Assembly: GCA_023053575.1 (NCBI GenBank)
Contig: JAKZAP010000008.1
Location: 149,001-213,000 of the forward strand
Length of the DNA: 64,000 nucleotides
Direction: 5' to 3'
Source of the DNA: Branchinecta lynchi
Taxonomy: Eukaryota > Arthropoda > Branchiopoda > Anostraca > Branchinectidae
Shown: one piece after another, positions 1 through 9,260 of the stretch
How positions within the stretch are numbered: position 1 is the stretch's first letter
Layout: every line of letters starts with the position of its first letter
The notes under the pieces: model-generated
Told to the model about the DNA's origin: nothing
The model's input: only the letters and a program-made list of their open reading frames with translations
Database searches by the model: none
Program-made: the position numbers and the translations under genes

Positions 1-1885
1 CCCTAAGGAGGACATCATATACCAAAGGAAGTCCGAAGTTCAAGGCCATTGCAGCCTCTCTAAAGTTCTTTCAGTGGTTCAAGTAGCTCATGTTTTAGTA
101 TAGTTTGAGTCACAATTGACTGAAATACCTTTGACTGTCAATGGCTCTTTTTCTGAGAATTGTATGTAAGTATCTGCAGACATTGACTCTCTGGCACCAG
201 GCTATGGAGCCGTTTTTGCTTTTCTTCCATGACAGATCTAGATTGTCTTTGAAGCAAAGAGTTTGCTAAAAACTCCTTGCCTGAGACTGAATTAGTAAAC
301 AGTTCACTTTCCAAAGCAGGAGAACTTTTAGTTGTGGGATAATACTCTATATGACTAAGTTCAGAACACGCCACTGGTTCTCAGGAAGATCCTAAAACGT
401 GTCCGTAACGTCTCAAACTCAACGACTCAAATCCTGAGTCAGCGCAGCCTTGGCACCATTTCTTCATTTCTTCCGCAGGTACCCAGAGATTCTGAATCGG
501 CATAGAGAGATAGTCATCAAGAGTATAAAGAAGGTTGGAGATAGTCCTCCAGCCCATGCTGACTGCGAATCATCTTGTACGGTGCAAACCGATAAGTCAG
601 CTACATTTTCATAAGAGCATACTTCAGCCCTTCTTGGCAAGGGTCCTTTTCAGGCTCAAGCCTCTCAAGCTGGCAAATGAGTTTGTGGAAAAAGAATTAA
701 AGATTCTTCCTTAAATATCTGATTTTCAGAGAAGAAATTCACAAAATCAGATACTTAAGAAAGAATCTTTAATTGTTTTACCACAAATTCATTCACAATT
801 AACCTAACACTTGAGAATGTCATTGTTTCTTCTGATGAGTGCTATGTGTGCCCAACTTGATCTCCTTTCCAGGGCACAGTCATTGATCAAGAAACATAAC
901 TGCCTCGGCCATTATGATCGGAAATTCGAAGATGGATTCCGAATTGTTAGATGCGGTTGTCGATAATGGAAGTCAGTGTGGGAAATCGGCTATTAAAGGT
1001 CCGCAAGAAGGAATAGGCAAAGCCCATGCAGTGATCATTCGTGCCCAGAGCCAACAGGAGCAGCTGACTAGTACTCAAGCTCCAGTTTTGAACAGTATTG
1101 AGCACTTCCTGAAATATGAAGTCAAGGGGTGATAGCCAAAATTTGGAAAAAGTATATTAATTGACAATCGGTACATGGAGCGTGTATGCAAAGGATATAT
1201 TCCTCAGCTTCTGGGGATCTGTAGTAGTGAGGAAGTCGGAATTTCGAGGTGGAAAAGCTGCATCACCGGACTGAAATTTCGTTGTTTATTTCCACCTATC
1301 AGGTAAACCACTTCTTGTCTCGTGAAGTTGAGTTGAACAATCACAGTCCTAATAAGTCATTGAAACTACAGTTCGGAAGTAGTGAGCTTGAGCCAATTCC
1401 TGGCCCTGCTGACGTGTTAAGTTCTCAGAAGCTCTGATCTTGGATTTGAATGTGAAACCATGAACAAGCATGGTTCTGAGATGGGCTTGCACTTCCAGTC
1501 ATGGAGATGCTATGAAGTGCTGCTTACCTGACATTTCCTTTTAAGATGAACCAAAACTACCATACAAACGATGTTTGGAGACTTGAACCTTAACCATAAC
1601 CATGTGACAAGGCTATTGCAAGAACCAAACTATCATACTTGCTATGCTTGAACCTTAGCCCTAACCAGTATACAAGGCTATTGGTGGATGACTTAAATGG
1701 AAGAGAAAATCAGTCGTCCATGTCAAAGTCAAGCTCCCCAGAACCAGGTTTTTGTGCTAAAGTCATTATTTCAAAAATTTTAAGGTGGTAACACATTTTT
1801 TGATGATATATCCGTAAAATAAATGCGTTTCAGTTATATATTTCTTTAACGACCATATTACTTTAGCTTTCTTAGCAACTGTGAG
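1..1885. other. Intronic/upstream sequence without recognised coding exon
   Basis: No ClC exon could be found here although upstream exons of the channel must exist. The stretch contains a foldback-family copy (about 545-800) and an imperfect duplication around 1555-1690 in which a phrase of the type GAACCTTA-CC-TAACC recurs. The ORF at 914-1132 (72 codons) has no recognisable family. Confidence 0.5.
545..800. repeat. Foldback-family copy with hairpin arms
   Basis: It contains GCTGACTGCGAATCAT, GATAAGTCAGCTAC and CTTCTTGGCAAGGGTCC followed by CAGGCTCAAG, phrases seen at about ten places in the window. Directly after this, arms at 677-726 and 743-792 form a near-perfect inverted repeat of about 50 bases. 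A related copy is at 17265-17400. Confidence 0.7.
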
Positions 1886-2405
1886 CAGGGGCGTCGCAAG
1901 TGAATTTTTGTAGTTGGGTGCAGAGCCAAAACACCAGGATCCTAAGAATTTCCAGAAACCAGATAGAGCGACATCCCGGCAGCAGCAGCTACTGTATGAC
2001 TAGTCATTACTAGCCATGATCACATAAAGTGAGCGCCGCAGGCGAGATTTTTAAAGTTCGTTTTTTCCTGCCAAATTCAGCTATTTCCATGCAGGTTTTA
2101 GCTTTTAGGGTTTCAAAAATCGCGATCCCTAAAACTAGTTTAAAACCTAGCTAAATGACGCACCTTTCCGGAAAATAGTGAATATTATGAAAAGCGCCGC
2201 AGGCAGAATTTTCGAGACATTTCTGATAAGAGCTTGTTTTTAGGATACAAATAAAAGTAAGGAATATCGATGAAATCATAGAACACTCCTTTTGTCTGCG
2301 ACCAGTTCACTCGACCTCTTCATGTTCGTGGTAACTACCGAATCCTGGCAATTATACCGAATAAGTTACCGAATGTTGCATACCCCCCCTTTCGCAACGC
2401 CCCTG
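1886..2405. mobile_element. hAT-like non-autonomous element (520 bases)
   Basis: The ends are inverted: CAGGGGCGTCGCAAG at the left, TTCGCAACGCCCCTG at the right. The flanks ACTGTGAG (1878-1885) and CCTCTGAG (2406-2413) match at 6 of 8 positions, which fits a decayed 8-base target duplication, the hAT hallmark. The interior has no transposase and repeats GCGCCGCAGGC at about 2034 and 2194. Confidence 0.7.
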
Positions 2406-2681
2406 CCTCTGAGCCATATCCTTTCCTTTGAAACTTCTTTGTGGATCTTACTTGTTGTTCACATTCACATTCTTTATTGAGTAGACTAATACCAACAAGA
2501 GTGCGATAGTAAATATAGCACTTACAATGGAAGTGAGCGTGTACTGCAACGAAGAATCACACTTGTTCCGGACTTACAAATAGAACAATAAGGAGGACCT
2601 CACCAACCACCAAGTCAGCTACTTTTGTTCCCATCTCAAAAATCAGATTTTTCGTTCTAAGCTGTATTTTTTTTTCCAATT

Positions 2682-3014
2682 CTCGGCGACACTTTTTTCA
2701 CTTGTATGTTATTTTCAAAGAAATCTCGGCGACATTTCATGCATTCTCGGCGACATTACGCGAAATCTTGGCGACATTTCTAGCAATCTCGGCGACACTT
2801 TGTTCCATCTCGGGAACTAGATTTTTGGTTTCGAACACATATCCGTATTTCTCGGCGACACGTTTTTCAGTGAAAATCTCGGCTACAAAGTTGTCATTCT
2901 CGGCAACAAACATTGCAGTCTCGGATACACACAAAAAATCTCGGCGACAAAAACAGCATTCTCGGCTACATTTCATGGATTCTCGGCGACATTTCGAGTA
3001 TTCTCGGCAACATT
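2682..3014. repeat. Minisatellite with core TCTCGGCGACA
   Basis: About 17 units of 18-23 bases. Each has a conserved TCTCGGCGACA (variants CGGCAACA, CGGCTACA) followed by a variable A/T-rich stretch such as TTTCATGCAT. The frame opened by the array (2702-3019) shows an I-S-A-T repeat that is only a by-product. Confidence 0.85.
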
Positions 3015-3640
3015 TTTAACAATTTTGACCCAAAATGCATGCCATAACATCCAACCCAATGCCAACAGTAAAACGATGCGGACCGAAAAATCCGAAATTT
3101 GATTTATCCCTCGTGCATCATCTTAGAGGGATAACTAGCTGATCAAGAAAACCCCAAAAATTACGTTTTTCTTTTTTTGTTTGCAATAAATGGTCAGCTT
3201 GGCTCCAAACCTTCTAGACACTGTCGAAAGTTAATGGATAAAATGAAAACACATTGGTGCGCAGCTCGAGTAGACAACACTTCGTATGCTATCGACAAGT
3301 TTATTATTACTGTGATTTTCACTCTGTGATTCGCCTTTTGGTTTTTTTTCTGTTGTGTCTTTTTTTCTGTGTTTTTCCGATTTTCTTTTTTATATAGTCC
3401 ATCATTTTCTCTTTCCTGTACTGTGGGTTAAAAGTAAATATTACATTACATCAGATAGAATGTTTCCGTTAGGAATTTCTAAGTGTTAGTTTTTCGTTAA
3501 AGTAACATTGCAATCCATCCTTAGTGTTATGATAGCACTTAAACGTCAAAAGCTTTGTTTATCACGGTTAAGAAGTCGTTCGTATAAATTTACATGTTCA
3601 TCATGGTTGAAATTATGTTTTGACAGATTTTATCTTCTAG

Positions 3641-3766
3641 GTGTTTTGTTTAGTATCGAGGTCACATCCGTTTTCTTTGCCATTCGGAACTATTGGCGAG
3701 GATTCTTCGCTGCTGTCTTCGGAGCCCTGACTTTTCGTCTTCTATCCTGTTGGTATGAAAACCAAG
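3641..3766 (+). CDS. CLCN2-like: ClC-2-type chloride channel, first exon in window (membrane helices H-I region)
   Basis: The exon follows a TTCTAG acceptor and ends at AAG|GTACGT. Entering with the last two bases of a Gly codon, it reads [22 protein letters not shown] and then LLSCWYENQ, which is the segment after the second filter region in animal ClC-1/2 channels (known family). It ends with one base of a split codon that is completed as Glu by the exon at 11712. Upstream channel exons (pore start, GKEGP gating-glutamate segment) were not found in 1-3640, so the gene starts outside the window. The last 18 bases of the exon plus the donor are duplicated exactly at 5663-5687. Function by homology: voltage- and volume-gated chloride channel of the plasma membrane, acting as a homodimer. 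Confidence 0.9.
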
Positions 3767-3773
3767 GTACGTT
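3749..3773 (+). repeat. Left copy of exact 25-base direct repeat (exon end plus donor)
   Basis: These 25 bases cover the last 18 bases of the ClC exon and the first 7 of the intron (TATGAAAACCAAG|GTACGTT). An identical copy lies at 5663-5687. The bases immediately outside differ. Confidence 0.9.
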
Positions 3774-3785
3774 TTTTCTAGTTTT

Positions 3786-5124
3786 TATGGCACTTACCTT
3801 CCGGCCAAGTGCCATATACCAATCACTTTTCCGTCGGTCGGTCGGTCGGTCCGGTGATCGCGAGTTAGGGTACTTCCAGATGTGCTAGGATGGTGAATCT
3901 TGGCAGGCATGTCAGGGACCCAACCAAGCTGACTTGGAAATAGTCACTTCCCCGATCTGACCATCGTGGGGGGAGTGGAGGGAGGGGGAATTCGGAATAT
4001 TGAGGCGTGCGTAACTTTCGAATGGTTGGTCGGATCTGAATGAAACTTGATATGTGGGAAGAAAACATGCCTCGCATATCCCATTTTACTTCCGAACCGG
4101 ATCCGACAGCTGTGGGGGGAGTTGGAGGGGGGTACCGGAAATATCGTGACACACTTAGAGTGGAGAGATCTGGATGAAACTTAGTGGGAAGATCGAGCAC
4201 ATATCCTTGATACATCGTTGACATAACTGGAACGGATCCGGGCACTGGGGGGGGGGGGGGGGGGGTATAGGCTGGATCTCGGAATTCCGGTTGTCACGGG
4301 TTAAGGTACTTCCAGATGTGCTAGGATGATGCAACTTGGCAGGCATACCAGGGACCCGACAAAACTGACTTGGAAATAGTCACTTCCCCCATTTGACCAT
4401 CGTGGGGGGATTGGGGGGAGGGGGAATCCGGAATATTGAGGCATGCTTAACTTTCGAACGGGTGATCGGATCTGAATGAAACTTGATATGTCGGAAGAAC
4501 ACATGCCTCACATGTCCCGTTGTACTTCCGGACCGGATCCGCCAGCTGTGGGGGGAGTTAGAGTGGGGTACCGGAAATATCGCGACACGCATAGAATGGA
4601 AGGATCGGGATGAAACTTGGTGGGAAGAACAAGCACATATCCTTGATATATTGTTGAAATGACCGGATCAGATCCGTGCACTGTGGGGGCGGGGTGGAGG
4701 CTGGGTCCCGAATTTCCGGTTATCACGGGTTAAGCTACCTCCAGATGTGCTAGGACAATGGAACTTGGCAGACTTATGAGGTACCCGCCAGGGTTGACTT
4801 AAGAAAAGTCACTTCCCCAATCGGAGCATCGGGAGGGGGAGGGGGCGCAGGGAGGGGAAATCCATCTTGAGGCAAGCATAACTTTCGAACGGGACATGAA
4901 ACACAAACAAAACTTGACAGTTGGAAAGAGCTCGTGTCGCGGATTTACCTTTTCGTGTCGGACCGGATCCGATAACTTTGGGGGGGGGGGGATTGGATGG
5001 GGAACGGAAATCTCGGAACAAGCTTAGAGTGGTGGGACCGGGCCAAATCTTAGTTTTTAACGTTACCAACTACGTCTTCTTGCAGGTGCCATATGAGCCT
5101 ACAGCTCTTGTTAATGTAAAATAA
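3786..5124 (+). repeat. Composite repeat family B, copy 1 (three tandem units of about 435 bases)
   Basis: It starts with the hairpin TGGCACTTACC / CCAAGTGCCA and a GTCGG run. Units begin at TTCCAGATGTGCTAGGA near 3873, 4310 and 4740 (period 437, 429). Within a unit, the phrase ATGAAACTTG (or a one-base variant) occurs three times at about 145-base spacing, giving a higher-order structure. It ends with GTGCCATATGAGC and CAGCTCTTGTT. G-tracts such as CGTGGGGGGAGT recur. The several Pro-rich minus-strand open frames are composition artefacts. Confidence 0.85.
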
Positions 5125-5170
5125 TCTCTTTTTATTTCATTTTAAGAGGGTTTTTGAGAATACGTATAGG

Positions 5171-5446
5171 TATTCAAATAATGTATACAATGGATACGTC
5201 AGCTTTTACGATTCTTCATCAGCGATATTTTGGACCTTCTTGGCAAGGGTCTACGTCAGGCTGTCAATCTTCAGGGTCAACGTCGGGAAAGGAAACAAAC
5301 CTGTAATTAATGACCCTGTAATGATCCTGAAGTTGTAAAGACCCTAAAGATTTACAGCCTGATGAGGACCCATGCCAAGAAGGGCCGACATATCGCTGAT
5401 GAAGAATCGTACCTGATGTATCCGTTGTACACATTATTTGAATATT
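5171..5446. repeat. Complete foldback element with two inverted arms
   Basis: The left arm runs from TATTCAAATAATGTATACAA through GGATACGTCAGC to CTTCTTGGCAAGGGTC. The right arm is its reverse: GCCTGATGAGGACCC, GCCAAGAAGGGCCGA, then GATGTATCCGTTGTACAC and ATTATTTGAATA. About 85-base arms enclose a 110-base centre. This is the most complete copy of the family with the CTGANGA block. Confidence 0.8.
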
Positions 5447-5662
5447 TGTTTCAAAGTCAGCTTGGGCTAAAAGAATTTATAATACGTATAGGCTTGTAAA
5501 AGAAACATCCAACGCTAGACTCGGGCTTCAGCATATCGCATTTAATTTGTCATCAGGAATGTTTGTAGCCTGTCAGTATGAAAATGAATTATTACAGCGG
5601 GAGAAGGGGGTTACCACTTACCAGATCAGTATGGTCAGTCACGAGACTGAAATATACTTTTG

Positions 5663-5687
5663 GTTGGTATGAAAACCAAGGTACGTT
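5663..5687 (+). repeat. Right copy of the 25-base direct repeat
   Basis: Identical to 3749-3773, including the GTACGTT donor. It is not preceded by the rest of the exon, so it can only be a duplicated target site, a decoy donor or an assembly trace. Confidence 0.9.
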
Positions 5688-5689
5688 AT

Positions 5690-5790
5690 TATGACACTGC
5701 ATAACGGATATGTCAGCTACACTTTATTAGAGCTATATTTTGGCCCTTTTTGGCAAGGGTCCTCTTCAGGCTCAAGACGTTCTTATTTTT
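5690..5790. repeat. Foldback-family half copy
   Basis: It contains AACGGATATGTCAGCTAC, then TTTTTGGCAAGGGTCCTCTT and CAGGCTCAAG, i.e. one arm of the family. Confidence 0.7.
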
Positions 5791-7180
5791 GTCAAGTAAT
5801 ACGAAAAAGCAAGTTAACTTTCGCTTGTCTCTTGCAAAGAATATGATCAAGAATCAGAATTAATCATCAAAATGGAAACTAGTACAAACACATGCACAAT
5901 ACTACCTACGAGCGTATGAAATAAACAGCCAATATAAACACCCCTATGAAATATTTGTTTCAACAGAAAAATCCTAAACCTGGTCATAAAAGAATGTCGA
6001 ACGAAGTGATCTTTTAAACGCTAGCACGGGGGGGGGGGGGCGCAGAACTCCCTCACTCGCTAGTTCGTTCCATAAACTGTACGACCAATCTGATGCTGAC
6101 CTACTCCTTTATTAAAACGTTACAAACACATTATTATATTAGATTCCTTAATGTGGCCAGGAGTCACAGAAAAAGTTTTTATAAATAGATGTGTATGTTA
6201 CGTTTTATTTGTTTTTTGTTGTTGCGGTTTTGTTTCACACGACCGGTTATGCTTTTACGGAATAAATCTTCGGAAAAAAGCTGGAATTAAGTTTAAATTT
6301 TAAAGGTAACTGGAAGGATTAGAACCTTCAAGGTTAAAGAACCTGTCTTACATAGAATACCAATGCAACCTACTTACATAATCACTCCATAGATTTCTAA
6401 ACCTGAAGACTCCAATTTCGTTTGGTACATTCTATGAACCGATGAGAGGTTTGTTGCTAACTGATGGGGTTGTTACTCTTCTTAATCTATGCCCATCTTA
6501 AGGACATTACAAGGTAGCGTGTGATCGGCGGATAATATTCAACTCGAAGGCGTATAGGGATCGTAGTCTTTCGTTTAGGGAGGTCGGTTCTTTTTCTTTA
6601 ACACTTACTTTAATTATTCCTTTAGTACAACTTGCTTCTGTTAACACGTAAGGTAATCTAATAATACAGACAAATGTCTCGCTACAGTCAACTCTCAGAA
6701 TCATCTGCCCGCTTCGAGCTTCACATCAAAATCCTATTCTTGCTTACTGCGTAGGAGCTAACCGCAGTCGCTACATGTAAAAGATTAAACCAAAGTCCTG
6801 ATCAAACGTGCCTGAAAACTCAGGAAAAGGATGTTCAACAACAGGGAACTGATAAGGCTACTTCCATCGTCCCGAGGCTTGAATTATTACCAAATATGGA
6901 GTTGCTTTTCTCAGCCCGCATTATTTCAGATTACGGAGTCAACTTTGATATTTAATATCCTAATACTATCCGTAACACTCGTTATCCCTTTCAAGGTTTT
7001 GACTCCCGACAAAACAAACTATGCCACTGCCAGAACTTGATTTTTATAAACTTCTCTTTACTTGGCTTACTTTATTTTTGCATTCTAAAATTTTTGATCA
7101 ACCTGTCTAACTCTTAGTTACGACAGATGTTCCATTTCCAGTATCGGCTATTCAGTAAAATGAAAACAAAAACTTTACAA
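5791..7180. other. Intron sequence, mostly unassigned
   Basis: A short G-run near 6029 and a fragment of the TTAAAGGACC family (about 6322-6440: AACCTGTCTTACAT, CAATGCAACCTAC and the CGTTTGGTACATTCTA phrase). Nothing else recognised. Confidence 0.5.
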
Positions 7181-7475
7181 GCCTCTACCCTTCCTTTTGT
7201 CCGAAAGTTTACATGAGCGGTGGTTTGCAGGATTTTAGACCTGAAACCTTTTGCTCCCCGGCATAGTATGCTGAATACTTTCCTGACAAAAGGGTACTTT
7301 ATGCACTGATAAAATAGAAGCATTTAAAGCCTCTACCCTTCCTTTTGTCCGAAAGTTTACATGAGCGGTGGTTTGCAAGTTTTTAGACCTGAAACCTTTT
7401 TGCTCCCCGGCATAGTATGCTGAATACTTTCCTGACAAAAGGGTACTTTATGCGCTGATAAAATAAAAGCATTTA
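7181..7475. repeat. Tandem duplication, about 148-base unit, two copies
   Basis: GCCTCTACCCTTCCTTTTG begins at 7181 and again at 7329, and the two units stay nearly identical through CCCCGGCATAGTATGCTG and GACAAAAGGGTACTTTATGC. A weak third start follows near 7485. Confidence 0.85.
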
Positions 7476-8164
7476 AATAAAAGTCTGCATCCCTTCCCTC
7501 TTTCGAAAATTTCGTTCAGGGTAGGACCTAATTTTATACAATCAATATCGAGTTCTGACTTGGCTAACCCACCCGTAAAGAAGTTAAATTTATAATTTAT
7601 GGCAACACAATTAGCTTATAATTTTACAATTGTAAGTTAATTTCTAATTTTAACTCTAATTTTTTTTTACTTTAATGGAATCAATATGAAGTTCAAATTA
7701 CTAAAACACCCGCGAAAATCTGAATTAAAAGAAAATAACGCCTCTCCCAATTAAATTAATTCTCGCGCATCTGGAACTTGGTTTAACTGCGGTCACGATC
7801 AAACTGAAAACTACGATAACACAAACGTTAATTTTACCTATTTTGAAATCGCGACGACACTACAATACCGACAACAAGAAATTTTTTCCATATTATATAC
7901 ACGACATAAAACAATTAATTATTTTTATTTCGTTTTATCGGAACCAATGAAAATCGGTTCTTACTTTAACTTAAGCAAAATTTACCATATTATACACACA
8001 ACATACTACAATGAATTATTTTTATCTCGTTTTATCTACTTCAACTTAAGCAAGAATACCATATTGTACGCACAACACTTTACAACTAATTATTTTATTT
8101 CATTTTATCTAGTAATTTATTACTATTATTAATGTTTTTATTTTTATTTCTGTATATTAGGTTA

Positions 8165-8365
8165 TAGTTGTGGCCTTAGGCCCTTCGGAAACATTTGAAG
8201 ACTAACATTTGCTATCTTAGATAAACACGCTTAACATGTAACGCAACAAACAAAAGAAGGATTATTATGGCCTTCGGCCCTTTTGAATACAATTTAAAGT
8301 TTAGACGACCATATTTCGCATATTTAACAAAACACAACAATTTGTGGCCTGAGGCCCTTCGAATA
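8165..8365. repeat. Three GGCC-hairpin repeats
   Basis: GTGGCCTTAGGCCCTTCGG, ATGGCCTTCGGCCCTTT and GTGGCCTGAGGCCCTTCG occur about 85-100 bases apart, each able to fold on itself, in an otherwise A/T-rich stretch. Confidence 0.6.
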
Positions 8366-8576
8366 ATTTACATGATGAATCACATGATACAGCGGCAAAA
8401 TACAGCACTACAAATTATAAATGTCTTAATCACTGTTTAGTTTGGTGCAAAAACAGTGCCATGACAAATTTCAAAACGGTGCAACCGGGCTATAAGTTCT
8501 CTTTTGCACTGGCGTTCTCGGGACACATCAAAATATCATTCAGTTGACCAACGGAGACCTCCATCGGAATAGTTTC

Positions 8577-8964
8577 TCGTTGATGACTTCTGTTGATAGT
8601 TCCTCGTTGATGACTTCTGTTGAATAGTTCCTCGTCCATAACTTCTGTTAAGTAGTTCCTCGTCTTCAGCTGTTCTGATGAAAACTCGACCGAAATGGTT
8701 ACGAATGATGATTGGTTGACTCGACGCTAACTCAGTTGACTTGATGACTTCTGTTGAGTCGTTCCTCGTCGATAACTTCTGCTGGGTTTATGGCAAAACT
8801 GCTACCAGCCGTTCTGCTGAAAACTCGACCGAAACGGTTACGAATGACGGTTGGTTGACTCGATCGGAATGGTTACGAATGATGGTAGGTTGACTCGACC
8901 GGAATGGTTACGACTGATGGTTGGTTGACTCGACCAGAATGGTTACGAATGATGGTTGGTTGAC
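8577..8964. repeat. Two adjacent minisatellites
   Basis: From 8577, units of about 30 bases with GATGACTTCTGTTGA and AGTTCCTCGT. From 8825 to 8964, four units of exactly 35 bases with CGGAATGGTTACGAATGATG and GGTTGGTTGAC. A single 35-base-type unit also sits near 8686. Confidence 0.85.
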
Positions 8965-8995
8965 TCGAACGGAATCGAACAAAACCAAACAAACA

Positions 8996-9260
8996 AAACC
9001 ACGCTGATTTTCTTTCTTGCCGTGTTCGTTGCCTTCGATGTGTATTACGCTGTCGACGTTTATCTGCGAGAAGTTTTTTCATTAGAAAAAATGGCTATGT
9101 AAATTGTTTCCTTGTTTTCGCTACAAGTTTACGGGTCTTGGAAAAGGCTTAAAACAGCCAAAACAGTGGGTTATTTGTTGATGGCACAGCCTAGCCTTAA
9201 AGTATTCAAACATTTTAAAATACTGTAAATTGAAGAGTAAATAGTGCGAGTGGTCCTTTA
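8996..9260. mobile_element. TTAAAGGACC-family element, 5'-truncated copy
   Basis: From ACCACGCTGATTTTC through TTGCCTTCGATGTGT and TATGTAAATTGTTTCC to GTAAATAGTGCGAG and GGTCCTTTA, colinear with copies at 15728 and 27720. The left end is missing, replaced by the minisatellite. Confidence 0.75.

Noticed and set aside
2682..3014. CRISPR-like array (constant core, variable spacers)
   Set aside because: Core is only about 11 bases, spacers are short, A/T-rich and of uneven length, and the window is clearly animal DNA. It is a minisatellite.
3865..5069. Several overlapping Pro-rich minus-strand ORFs
   Set aside because: They arise from the G-runs of repeat family B, recur in each tandem unit and match no protein family.
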